Shown here piece after piece: positions 5,567 to 13,446 of a DNA stretch of 14,000 nucleotides (positions are counted from its first letter, which is position 1; each line of letters begins with the position of its first letter). The notes beneath the pieces were generated by a model. That model was given only the letters and a program-made list of their open reading frames with translations. It was not told the origin of the DNA and made no database searches. The stretch is from assembly GCA_934130085.1 (NCBI GenBank), contig CAKOXK010000016.1:1-14000 (forward strand), read 5' to 3'. A program made the position numbers and the translations under genes. Source of the DNA: an uncultured Clostridia bacterium. Its GTDB lineage: Bacteria; Bacillota; Clostridia; TANB77; CAG-508.

Positions 5567-5917
5567 TTACTTTTTACCTTTTAATGTTTTAGATTCTAAA
5601 TCGGCTTTTCGCAATTTTATAACCCTTATAGTTTCTTTTAAAGTATCATTTTGATATTCAGTATCTTTAATATATTCATTTACAATATCTTTATGTACTT
5701 CACAAAAATTTTGATTTTCCATTTCTTTTTTTAATATAGAAATAGTTTCTTTATTTATTTTTAAAATATTAGTAAGATTTCTTTTTGCTTCAGTAAGTTC
5801 TTTAGAATTTAATTTTAAATAATGCGATAGTAAAAAAGGATTAAGTGTACTATCGTATGGATCAGATAATATTTTTTGTTTTATCTTTTTAAAAAACTCT
5901 TTTATTTTATTAAACAT
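5567..5917 (-). CDS. Small helical protein with an amphipathic N-terminus, unknown function
   Basis: A 116-residue protein. The first 18 residues (MFNKIKEFFKKIKQKILS) form a strongly amphipathic basic helix of the kind that can lie on a membrane. Residues 38-112 are helical and charged. One Cys and one His (FCEVH, about 71-75) are isolated and do not make a zinc site. GAAAGGA is 8 bases before the ATG. It follows the XRE gene by 15 bp and precedes the coiled-coil gene by 11 bp. Peripheral membrane association beside the transfer apparatus is a guess. Confidence 0.6.
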   Translation of the reverse strand: MFNKIKEFFKKIKQKILSDPYDSTLNPFLLSHYLKLNSKELTEAKRNLTNILKINKETISILKKEMENQNFCEVHKDIVNEYIKDTEYQNDTLKETIRVIKLRKADLESKTLKGKK

Positions 5918-5932
5918 ATAAATTGTCCTTTC

Positions 5933-6226
5933 TTATTTTTTATCATTTGTATTTGATTCATATTTAATCTTAAATACAACTTCAAAATATCCTGCTAATA
6001 CCATCATTTTGCAAAAATCTAATTTTAAACAATTTGATATTCTTGCAAGTATTAGGGGATCTATCTTCTTTATTTTTGCAGTTTCAATTTTATAAACAGT
6101 AGCATAATTAACACCAATTAAAGCATTTAATTCTCTTAATGACATATTATTATCAGTTCTTGCTTTTTTTATCATATTGCCAAGTTTTATAAAATTTTCA
6201 TCTCTAAATGTTGTATTACATTTCAA
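5933..6226 (-). CDS. XRE/Cro-C1-type transcriptional regulator
   Basis: A 97-residue DNA-binding protein. Residues about 12-65 form an HTH_3 domain: LGNMIKKARTDNNMSLRELN (helix 1 and the start of helix 2), a turn at IGVN, and the recognition helix YATVYKIET, followed by the usual supporting helices. It would bind an operator as a dimer and control transfer or element genes. A longer reading from TTG 6244 would start before the ribosome site. The AGAGGGGG motif lies 7 bases before TTG 6226, which I take as the start (MKCNTTFRDENF). It overlaps the upstream gene by 11 bp, so it is expressed inside the operon and not from its own divergent promoter, which is unusual for a master repressor. Confidence 0.75.
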   Translation of the reverse strand: MKCNTTFRDENFIKLGNMIKKARTDNNMSLRELNALIGVNYATVYKIETAKIKKIDPLILARISNCLKLDFCKMMVLAGYFEVVFKIKYESNTNDKK

Positions 6227-6890
6227 TTTCTTTCCCCCTCTCAATAGGGATTTCTGTTTTTATTTCTTCAACCTTATAAAAGTTTTTAATATAATCAAAA
6301 TCTTTACCATATAAAAAATGATTATTTAAAGCATCAACTCTAAATAATCCATTTTTAGTAGTCATATAAGTATTAAGATTATTGTATTTTTCAAAATTCC
6401 ATTTGTCAGGTCGTGAAGTCATAAAACATATATTATTATGTAAAAAAACAGTTATGTATTTTGAAACATAACCGTTATCCCATAAACTTTTACCACGAAG
6501 ATATATTTTTCTAAAATTATCTTCATTTAGATTTAAAATAATTGCTTCTGATTTATTATTTTCATTTGTACCCTCTAGGGTAATACTAACTAATTTCATA
6601 TCATTAGTAGGTATAATTTTATTTTCATTATCTATATAAACATCTAAATCACTATTATAATCTTTTATTGTATAAGATTTAATATTTATATATTCTTCAG
6701 GAAACATATCACTATGACATTTATTACAAATTTCCATTTTTTTGCTTGTATAATAATTATCATAATATTCCTCAATATTTTTCTTTGACATTTTTTCTTT
6801 TGTAAATAATTCTTTAATATCAATAAATTCATTAGTGCAACATTCACATTTAATTTTTAATTTAGTTTTGTGAAAGTAATTGTTTTTAAT
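6216..6890 (-). CDS. Hypothetical protein with paired CxxC motifs; AUU start proposed
   Basis: A 224-residue protein of unknown function, probably cytoplasmic. Two cysteine pairs, Cys15-x2-Cys18 (KCECCTNEF) and Cys55-x2-Cys58 (EICNKCHSDMF), look like a four-Cys zinc ribbon split by about 37 residues. The rest is mixed alpha/beta with no motif I know; a SRPDKWNFEKYNNL segment is prominent. A TTG at 6905 gives 229 residues but lies before the GGAGG ribosome site. The only codon at good spacing (8 bases) is ATT at 6890, so an AUU start is proposed. It sits between the M23 peptidase and XRE genes, overlapping the latter by 11 bp. Confidence 0.6.
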   Translation of the reverse strand: MKNNYFHKTKLKIKCECCTNEFIDIKELFTKEKMSKKNIEEYYDNYYTSKKMEICNKCHSDMFPEEYINIKSYTIKDYNSDLDVYIDNENKIIPTNDMKLVSITLEGTNENNKSEAIILNLNEDNFRKIYLRGKSLWDNGYVSKYITVFLHNNICFMTSRPDKWNFEKYNNLNTYMTTKNGLFRVDALNNHFLYGKDFDYIKNFYKVEEIKTEIPIERGKEIEM

Positions 6891-6898
6891 ATTATACA

Positions 6899-6903
6899 CC
6901 TCC
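6899..6903 (-). promoter_or_regulatory. Strong ribosome site followed by ATT
   Basis: GGAGG on minus with no ATG, GTG or TTG at usable distance downstream. The in-frame codon 8 bases on is ATT (6888-6890). The in-frame TTG (6903-6905) overlaps the site itself and the GTG at 6897-6899 is also within it. Confidence 0.55.
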
Positions 6904-6908
6904 AATTC

Positions 6909-7943
6909 TTAATCTATATACTCATTAAAATTAAAATCAATAAAATATAAAGCATCTAATCTAATTCCTGTTGTTGTATTCAATCCTAAATGTAAGTGAT
7001 TTCCTGTGCTTCGACCTGTTGTACCAACCTTTGCTAAAAATTGTCCTTTTTTAATTACAGAATTTTCTTTTATTTTGGTTGATGCACTATTAGGAAATAA
7101 ATGACCGTAATAAACAATATCATTTGTAAGATCACATTTAACCTTTATATAATTACCAACTGAATTTTTAGGATCAGGTTGATTATTAAAAATAATATTT
7201 TCGTTTTGAGTAAATACGATTGATTCTACTATACCATCACAAATAGAATAAATATTTGTTTCAGCATTTGCAGAAAAATCCCAACCTGAATGAAAATTAG
7301 TTGATACTAATTCTTCCTCTGACAAATCTAATTTAACATCTCTTTTTTCGTTTACCATAGAGGTAGTGCTAATATAATCTGCTCTTTTAAGTGGGAACAT
7401 ATACGGTAAATAAACTAATGATTCTGTATATACTGAATTATGTTCTTTTCTAAAATCTTCATCGCATAAATCAACTATGTAATAATTATTATTAAAATCA
7501 GTTTGAAATTTATTATAAAAATCTTGTCTATTTAAAAGAGGGGGAAGTAAGTTAATCAACTCAACCTTTTTACACATATCCTTTGTTGGTATCATTTGCT
7601 TTGATTCTGTATCAATGTTTTTCAAATAAGCATCATCCCATAAATTATCAGGCAAAGTATTAGGATTTAATACATTATTAGTTGCCTGTAAGTACCAAAC
7701 AATTCTTTCTAACGATACATAACCATAATCAAATAAATACTTATTAAGTAAAGAACGATATTTTGTAGCATAGGCATCATTATTTAAAACATAACTATCT
7801 TTTTTGATTGTTTCTAAACTTCTAACTTGATTTTCTGTTGCAACTGAATAACCTAAAACTGCAACTACACAAACTATAATAAAGAAAAATAAAAGGAAGA
7901 AAAGAGAAACTATTGCAAGTTTAAATGCTAATAACTTCTTCAT
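6909..7943 (-). CDS. Membrane-anchored M23 (LytM-type) peptidoglycan endopeptidase
   Basis: A 344-residue protein with one N-terminal transmembrane helix (about 8-35) and an extracellular remainder. The M23 domain is C-terminal: His218-x3-Asp222 (HSGWDF) binds zinc, His281 lies in YYGHLFP, and His316-x-His318 (GNHLHLGL) supplies the catalytic and third metal-binding residues. All expected residues are present, so it is probably active in cutting peptidoglycan cross-bridges and locally opening the wall for the transfer channel, the job done by VirB1-like enzymes elsewhere. The middle region (about 40-200) is not recognised. AAAGGA is well placed before ATG 7943. It follows virB4 by 18 bp, consistent with a mating-channel role. 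Confidence 0.85.
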   Translation of the reverse strand: MKKLLAFKLAIVSLFFLLFFFIIVCVVAVLGYSVATENQVRSLETIKKDSYVLNNDAYATKYRSLLNKYLFDYGYVSLERIVWYLQATNNVLNPNTLPDNLWDDAYLKNIDTESKQMIPTKDMCKKVELINLLPPLLNRQDFYNKFQTDFNNNYYIVDLCDEDFRKEHNSVYTESLVYLPYMFPLKRADYISTTSMVNEKRDVKLDLSEEELVSTNFHSGWDFSANAETNIYSICDGIVESIVFTQNENIIFNNQPDPKNSVGNYIKVKCDLTNDIVYYGHLFPNSASTKIKENSVIKKGQFLAKVGTTGRSTGNHLHLGLNTTTGIRLDALYFIDFNFNEYID

Positions 7944-7961
7944 TTTCTATCCTTTATTAAA

Positions 7962-10430
7962 TTATTCTTTGGAAATATTTTGTTCTTCATCGCCCATATA
8001 ATATCTTTCAAGTGGAGTTGCAAAGACTTTTATACGAAGTCTATTTTTGTTAGTTATGTTTAATAAAAAATCGCCAAGTTCTGCTTTGTTCAAAAATGCT
8101 TTTTGAGTTTCTGTAAGTGGCTCGGTAGAATAAATACTATCTATTGCTTTTAAGTCATCACTTTTTAACATACCAATAAGATTATATTGACAATTATTAA
8201 AAATTGCACTTGCATTACTTATATTTCTATTTTCACTTATTAAATCTTTTGGACTTTGACTTGCTAAAACAAAAGAAGTTTTATATTTTCTACTTTTTCT
8301 TGTAATTTGATCGAAGTATTTTAAAATAGCAGGATTATCTCCATTTAAGTAGTGATGAAATTCATCTGCTATAATCATAGTAGGTTGTGGCATAGAAGTA
8401 GCATTAACATCATTTCTACCAATAATCTCATTATTTAAAAATGTAAGTAAATTTAATATTTGTGCTTCTGCTATTCTTTTGTTATCAGTAGCAAGTAATG
8501 TTTTTAAATTAAAACACATTAGTTGACTATCTAAAGAAATAGAAGTATGTCCGTTGAATATTGTATCTTGACCTACAATAAATCTTTTTAATAATATTTC
8601 TAAATTAGTAATTATCTTTAATTCTTCCTCATTAGTAGAATTATTTTTATATTCACTAATGAAAACATATAAATCAGAAAATATTGGATAGTCATTACTT
8701 GATAAATTCATAAACTCATTTATTGTTGTATTTGAATTTATACCTTTAGAATTATATAACTTTTCTGTTAAGTCTAATAATACAACTTTTTCTTTTTCTG
8801 TTATTTCTTCAAATATACTAGAATAAAATGCTTCCAAGAAACCCAAATGTCTATTTAAGATACTTGATTGTTCTTCTTCATCTTCAGGAAGAAAACGAAC
8901 TTGTAAAGGATTGATTAAAGACTTATTAGCAAGATTTATATAACTACTATTAGCATATCTTTGAGTTAGTTTTTTAAATTCATTTTCTACATCCCAAACA
9001 AATACTTTAGTACCTCTAATAAGTTCATTAACAACTAGTTTTTTCAAAAAGAAAGATTTACCTGATCCTGTCGATCCAACTACTGATAAATTATAACTTG
9101 TTCTTTTTCTTTTATCAGAGTAGAAAATATCAAAAAACACAGGTAAACCATATAAAGCATCTTCGCCAATTAAAAAACCATTTGTATCATTATGATAACT
9201 TTTAGTGAAAGCAAAACCACTTGCTAAAGTCATTGTTGGTAAATACATACTATATTCAGGAACAGTTAGATTTGTTATATCATAAGATTGCCATAATTCC
9301 ATTTGTCGTAATTTTGGGACATCAACTTTAATTGATTTAGGAGTAGCATTTTCTCTAATTTGTTTTATGATAGATTCTCGTTCTGTTTTAGTACCACTTA
9401 TAGCAAAGATAATAGTTATTTCCTTAATCTTTTCATCATTATTAGATAATTGTTCTATTAACAATCTATAATTTTCTAAAGTCAACTTTAATTGATTAAC
9501 ATCAGATACATTTTTAGTAGAGTTGTAATCTGCCAATAATGATTTATAATTTGAATTTAGTGTTTTAATGATTTTTTCTTTCTCTAAAGTTTCTTTGATA
9601 GTGAAACTAACATTAACATTAGGAAGATTTACCATCGTATTTAAAAAGTCTTTTTCAATAAATGGGGGATAATTTTTTATTGCTACTAATTGTATGTTAG
9701 TATGATCGGCTTTAATAAGAGATGGTGTTTCTTTTAATCTCATTGGAACTATTAAATCAAATAAATCATAATACATAAGATGATCTAAAGTAGTTTCTGA
9801 AAAATATAATTTAGTTAATATTTTATATATTTCTTTCTTATTATCAATTTGTGATACATAAAGTTTTGGATTAGTAGAATTACATAATATTTCAAATTCA
9901 TTTATTGAATTTTGTAGTTCTTCTTTAGTCTTACAAATTATAGCATAAAAATAAGAACTAGCATAAGTTAAATTTTCTTTTTCTATATATTCTATAAATT
10001 CTTTATTGCTAGTAAGTAATTCTTTTTGAATATTATTACTAGAATTTTTAATAAGTCTATCATAATTAACTTTGTTAGAATTAAGATTTATTCTTTCATC
10101 ATACTTGTATGCTTTGATAGTTATTTTTAATTTATATAACTGTGAAAGTGTATAGAAAAATATTTCTTGTTCTTCTTTGTTAGTAAGTGATAAATCAATA
10201 GGATTTACACGAAATAATTTAGCATAAGTATTATCTTTTAAAACTAATATACCATTATCAATATCTTTTATATTTGTAAAAACTTGTGAATTAGCAAGTT
10301 TACTTTTTAACATACCTTTTTTTATGTATTGTCTATTTTTAATTGAATATATTTTTTTTATAATTTTATTTTCTTTAATTTTGATTTTTTCTTGTTTTGT
10401 TTTTTTAAAGTCTTTAAATAATTGAATTAT
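7962..10430 (-). CDS. virB4: VirB4-family conjugation ATPase; non-AUG start proposed
   Basis: The cytoplasmic motor of the type IV secretion system. Numbering from the ATG at 10313 (783 residues): Walker A is VVGSTGSGKS at 411-420, Walker B is TMIIADE at 645-651, and TRKSRKYKTSFVLASQSPKD at about 671-690 is the typical conserved segment after it. The start VFTNIKDIDNGILVLKDNTY matches the usual N-terminal beta domain. The frame is open for 39 more codons up to 10430, rich in Lys, and the only good ribosome site (AAGGAGG at 10438-10444) lies 7 bases before ATA 10430 and 10 before ATT 10427. ATG 10313 has only AAAGG one base away. I therefore propose an AUA or AUU start, giving 821-822 residues. 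ATG 10313 is the conservative alternative. Confidence 0.9.
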   Translation of the reverse strand: MIQLFKDFKKTKQEKIKIKENKIIKKIYSIKNRQYIKKGMLKSKLANSQVFTNIKDIDNGILVLKDNTYAKLFRVNPIDLSLTNKEEQEIFFYTLSQLYKLKITIKAYKYDERINLNSNKVNYDRLIKNSSNNIQKELLTSNKEFIEYIEKENLTYASSYFYAIICKTKEELQNSINEFEILCNSTNPKLYVSQIDNKKEIYKILTKLYFSETTLDHLMYYDLFDLIVPMRLKETPSLIKADHTNIQLVAIKNYPPFIEKDFLNTMVNLPNVNVSFTIKETLEKEKIIKTLNSNYKSLLADYNSTKNVSDVNQLKLTLENYRLLIEQLSNNDEKIKEITIIFAISGTKTERESIIKQIRENATPKSIKVDVPKLRQMELWQSYDITNLTVPEYSMYLPTMTLASGFAFTKSYHNDTNGFLIGEDALYGLPVFFDIFYSDKRKRTSYNLSVVGSTGSGKSFFLKKLVVNELIRGTKVFVWDVENEFKKLTQRYANSSYINLANKSLINPLQVRFLPEDEEEQSSILNRHLGFLEAFYSSIFEEITEKEKVVLLDLTEKLYNSKGINSNTTINEFMNLSSNDYPIFSDLYVFISEYKNNSTNEEELKIITNLEILLKRFIVGQDTIFNGHTSISLDSQLMCFNLKTLLATDNKRIAEAQILNLLTFLNNEIIGRNDVNATSMPQPTMIIADEFHHYLNGDNPAILKYFDQITRKSRKYKTSFVLASQSPKDLISENRNISNASAIFNNCQYNLIGMLKSDDLKAIDSIYSTEPLTETQKAFLNKAELGDFLLNITNKNRLRIKVFATPLERYYMGDEEQNISKE

Positions 10431-10431
10431 T

Positions 10432-10710
10432 TTAATCCCTCCTTATCTCTTTATGATAATAAAAAGTTTTTGTTCTTAATAAAAACTTTGATACCAAGAT
10501 TATTAATTTATACATTCTGTTTTGTTGACTAAATGAAACAGGTACAAGTAAAAATATACCTGTACCTACAAATATTAAACCAAGTTGATATTTTTCTATT
10601 ATAAAAGATATAACAAACAATATTGAAAAAATACTACCAACTATAATGTCTTGAAATTCTAAATTAAATAGTCCTAATTTTCTTTTCGGACTTTCTAATG
10701 TTATATACAT
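10432..10710 (-). CDS. PrgI/VirB3-like inner-membrane protein
   Basis: A 92-residue protein with two hydrophobic spans (about 20-38 and 43-60) and a basic C-terminal tail. Size, the two closely spaced helices and its position directly before virB4 match the PrgI family of Gram-positive conjugation systems, which corresponds to VirB3/TrbD and docks the VirB4 ATPase to the membrane. The N-terminus (MYITLESPKRKLGLFNLEFQD) fits the family pattern of a short cytosolic leader. AGGAGG is 7 bases before the ATG. Its final codons carry the ribosome site of virB4, so the two are probably translated in a fixed ratio. Confidence 0.8.
   Translation of the reverse strand: MYITLESPKRKLGLFNLEFQDIIVGSIFSILFVISFIIEKYQLGLIFVGTGIFLLVPVSFSQQNRMYKLIILVSKFLLRTKTFYYHKEIRRD
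10438..10444 (-). promoter_or_regulatory. Strong ribosome site of virB4 with no AUG near it
   Basis: AAGGAGG on minus, lying in the last codons of the PrgI gene. Downstream codons in the virB4 frame are ATA (10428-10430) and ATT (10425-10427). The first in-frame ATG is about 120 bases on. No ATG, GTG or TTG in any frame stands at usable distance. Confidence 0.6.
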
Positions 10711-10721
10711 ATTTTTTCCTC

Positions 10722-12404
10722 CTATAATTTATCTCCATCACTACCAAAGTCAGATAGTGGGATTTTTCTAGTACCTTTTAATTTTCCTAAATTAGAACTC
10801 ATACCAAAAGTTTCTTTCATACCTGATTTAATATTAGCAAGTCCATTATATGCTAAATTTTTTCCATTACTAAAATAATCAGGATTTAAAGAATTTGAGG
10901 CAAAGTCCCATTTACTACCGAGTGTAGTAAGACCTTTTGTTCCTTTTCTTTCTTGCATTTTACCATAGGCTTTTACTAAAGCATTTTTACTTTGTTGATT
11001 AACATTACCACCTAATATATTTGATAAATTCTTTCCAAGTGTACCCTCCATATTTTTTGCAACGGCATCATTTAATTTAGAGTTTTTACTTGCTAGGTTA
11101 ATTATACCTGCTTCTCCCATTTGTTTGATACCTTTACCTAATTGAGAGATTCCTTTACCTGTTCTAAAACCACCTTTAGCAACATTTTTAGCAGTTTTTA
11201 AGGCACCAATTCCCATAGCACCTGCACCAACTATACCTCCAAACATACCTCTCATTGCTAACATCATATCTCTACCTGAATTGGCAGAAACATTTTCGCC
11301 AATAAATCTATTTAGAGTAGTTGAGCCTGTTAATAACATCATAGCACAACCAAGATATAAAACTGATTGTGAAACCAACTTTGTAAAATATGGTAATTTA
11401 TTTATATCTGAACTATTTTGAATTGCATTAAACATAATAGAAGTAAGTCCAATCAAAAGTAGTAAAGCACCTGCTTGTAAAACTAAACTAACTAATTGCT
11501 GATATAATGCTGACCTTTGTTCTTTTCTACCAACACTAGTAGCAAATACTAAAGGGGCAATCAACATTAGAAAAGCAAGTTCTAATTGCCTACGACCTAG
11601 CATTATGACACTAAATCCAATAGCGAATAAAAATATAGCACCAATTAAGACACCGAATACCCAATTATAATTAAAAAAGTAATCTTCGCCATCGTTCCAT
11701 ATACCTGGCTTATAAATTTGACAAGTAGAACTAAATGCACCTGAATCTACTACACTAGTAGCAGTAAGACTACCATTTCTTATTAGTGTATTAAAATCTT
11801 CAACCGTTTTAACAGTATCAGGAATAGTTGCATAACCACTTAAAATTTCTTTTAAACTCTTTACATTTTCCTTATCAACCTTATCAATGTCTTTATGATA
11901 AGAATAATTGCCTGAATTATAATAACAACTTTCATTTATTGATAGATAGGCAGTTTTCATATTATTACCAATAGTAGAACTTTCATTAGTAAAATTATTA
12001 TAAATAGCATTTGATAAACCGATTCCTATATCTATACTTTGATTAAATATTAGTGAAACACAAAATATTAAAAAACCACATTTAAAAATTTCTTTTATTA
12101 TGACAATTAAAGATTGATCTTGATTTTCATCTGCATCAAATATTTTAAATGTTATTTTCCAAACAGAAAATAGAAATAGGATAGCAAAGGCAAGTATAAA
12201 GAAAGCATTAAAAATTTTAGTAAAGGGGGAATTATCTACCCCCTCTAATATCTTTATAAAATTTAAACTATTAATTTTATATGCAACATCATATAAAACA
12301 TCTATTGTATTAAATATGATATTTACAAGTCCCATACCAATAGAACGAAGAATATCTAAAACACTAAATTTTATATCGCTAGTAATACTTAATACTGAAA
12401 ACAT
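10722..12404 (-). CDS. TrbL/VirB6-like polytopic channel protein
   Basis: A 560-residue membrane protein forming the inner-membrane part of the mating channel. Hydrophobic segments lie at about 64-84, 105-124, 248-269, 274-291, 303-325, 345-362 and a Gly/Ala-rich one at 386-402. Between the second and third is a roughly 120-residue loop, probably extracellular, with three Cys (160, 228 and one nearby in the TM) that could form a disulfide. A soluble basic, Gly/Lys-rich tail of about 155 residues follows. This layout and position between pilin-like and PrgI genes match the TrbL/CD1107-type proteins. AGAGGTG precedes ATG 12404 by 4 bases. A GC-rich hairpin (12224-12244) lies inside the gene. 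Confidence 0.8.
   Translation of the reverse strand: MFSVLSITSDIKFSVLDILRSIGMGLVNIIFNTIDVLYDVAYKINSLNFIKILEGVDNSPFTKIFNAFFILAFAILFLFSVWKITFKIFDADENQDQSLIVIIKEIFKCGFLIFCVSLIFNQSIDIGIGLSNAIYNNFTNESSTIGNNMKTAYLSINESCYYNSGNYSYHKDIDKVDKENVKSLKEILSGYATIPDTVKTVEDFNTLIRNGSLTATSVVDSGAFSSTCQIYKPGIWNDGEDYFFNYNWVFGVLIGAIFLFAIGFSVIMLGRRQLELAFLMLIAPLVFATSVGRKEQRSALYQQLVSLVLQAGALLLLIGLTSIMFNAIQNSSDINKLPYFTKLVSQSVLYLGCAMMLLTGSTTLNRFIGENVSANSGRDMMLAMRGMFGGIVGAGAMGIGALKTAKNVAKGGFRTGKGISQLGKGIKQMGEAGIINLASKNSKLNDAVAKNMEGTLGKNLSNILGGNVNQQSKNALVKAYGKMQERKGTKGLTTLGSKWDFASNSLNPDYFSNGKNLAYNGLANIKSGMKETFGMSSNLGKLKGTRKIPLSDFGSDGDKL
12224..12244. repeat. GC-rich hairpin inside the TrbL-like gene
   Basis: AGGGGG (12224-12229) and CCCCCT (12239-12244) pair around a 9-base AT-rich loop. 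Runs of five G and five C are exceptional in this AT-rich DNA. It lies about 160 bp after the start codon on minus and has no T-run, so it is not a terminator. Confidence 0.4.
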
Positions 12405-12413
12405 CTAGCACCT

Positions 12414-12851
12414 CTAATTAGATTCTAATGTACTGATTATTAAGTTTATTAAAGATGGTACTAAAATTAAAATTGCTACACCTACTAGAGTATATATAAT
12501 AGTTTTTTTCTTTCTTTGTTTTGTTTCATCATCGCCAATAATAAATTGAATTACAAATACAGTCAAAGCAATAAAAGATAAAATTATTCCAAATACTTGA
12601 ATCTGTCTTGCTAAATTCTTAATGATAGTTCCTAAATAACTAATTGTAATGTCGCCACCCTCTATTTTTTCTACGGCATATACAGGTTGTGAAATAAGCG
12701 ACACAAAAAAGGCAAATAGAATTGCCTTTAACTTATTATGTTTTTTTATGATTTTGTGATAAAATGGTAATAACCTACTTTTAGTAGGGGATTTGCGATC
12801 AAGTGTATTTTGTTTAGCGACAATCACTTGGTCTTTTTTTCTTCTTCTCAT
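12414..12851 (-). CDS. VirB2/TrbC-like pilin-type membrane protein
   Basis: A 145-residue protein. A long basic N-terminal region (1-43, with RRRKK at 2-6) leads into a hydrophobic core LKAILFAFFVSLIS and a signal-peptidase-like site VYA-V (after residue 59). The mature part has two hydrophobic helices (about 86-105 and 117-140) joined by a short charged loop (GDDETKQRKKK). Signal peptide plus two helices and a basic loop is the layout of VirB2/TrbC pilins and Gram-positive T4SS pilin-like proteins. It would be the major pilus or channel subunit, or an equivalent. The start overlaps the preceding stop as ATGA, so translation is coupled. The unusually long n-region is odd for a signal peptide. 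Confidence 0.7.
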   Translation of the reverse strand: MRRRKKDQVIVAKQNTLDRKSPTKSRLLPFYHKIIKKHNKLKAILFAFFVSLISQPVYAVEKIEGGDITISYLGTIIKNLARQIQVFGIILSFIALTVFVIQFIIGDDETKQRKKKTIIYTLVGVAILILVPSLINLIISTLESN

Positions 12852-13444
12852 AGTGAATCTAACTCTAAATCCTTTTCTTTATATAAATTTAAAATTTCTT
12901 TTATATTAGCAACTGCTATTTTATTTTTGGCTTCTTTATATTGTGGAAGTAGTGTACTTTCTAAATCATTTAAGAATCCACCCTTACCAAATTCATAGAT
13001 ACCTGAAAATAAAGTAGTGTTGCTATTTTTTTCTACTACTATGTAAGCAATACCATTTATTTGATCCTCATTAAGTTCTTTATTTACAAAATCATCATTA
13101 TCTTTAGTTAATTTATCAATAGTTGTAATTGAATATCTTCCACTAGGTATATTTTCATTAGTGGAAGTATTTACTATAACATTTATATTATAATCTTGCA
13201 TTTCAACCTCACTTTCATATTTGAATTTTAATGTTTCAATATCTTTTAATTCATATTGTAAATATTCTTCTTTTGATTTTCCATTATTATTGCTAGTGAA
13301 AATAAATATTTTATTATCTTTAGTCATTAAGTAAAGTAGTAAATTTCCTTTATCATTTTGACCGTAAAATTTAAACTCAATATTTAGCATAGAATAATTA
13401 TCTAATAATTCTTTATAAGAATATAACTTGTTTTTATCAAACAT
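12848..13444 (-). CDS. Conserved-type hypothetical protein of the transfer operon
   Basis: A 198-residue acidic protein with no signal peptide, membrane span or recognised motif. Hydrophobic residues alternate in short strands (GNLLLYLMTKDNKIFIFTS; INVIVNTST; GIAYIVVEKNS), pointing to a beta-rich fold, with a helical C-terminus (EAKNKIAVANIKEILNLYKE). A FGKGGFLND segment near residue 155 is Gly-rich. AAGGA precedes ATG 13444 by 9 bases. It lies 2 bp after the ssb gene and overlaps the pilin-like gene by 4 bp (ATGA), so it is made together with the transfer apparatus. No function is proposed. Confidence 0.7.
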   Translation of the reverse strand: MFDKNKLYSYKELLDNYSMLNIEFKFYGQNDKGNLLLYLMTKDNKIFIFTSNNNGKSKEEYLQYELKDIETLKFKYESEVEMQDYNINVIVNTSTNENIPSGRYSITTIDKLTKDNDDFVNKELNEDQINGIAYIVVEKNSNTTLFSGIYEFGKGGFLNDLESTLLPQYKEAKNKIAVANIKEILNLYKEKDLELDSL

Positions 13445-13446
13445 AA

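Noticed and set aside
6569..6582. Palindrome TACCCT-CT-AGGGTA similar in sequence to the relaxase-start hairpin
   Set aside because: It lies inside the CxxC protein gene, its loop is too small for a stable RNA hairpin, and a shared 6-bp arm is not enough to claim a common site.
12774..12788. CCTACT-TTT-AGTAGG inverted repeat in the pilin-like gene
   Set aside because: Coding position and short arms; no T-run or neighbouring signal gives it a role.
12810..12998. Open frame of 62 codons on plus
   Set aside because: Ser/Phe-rich antisense of the 198-residue gene and the start of the pilin-like gene, no start signal.
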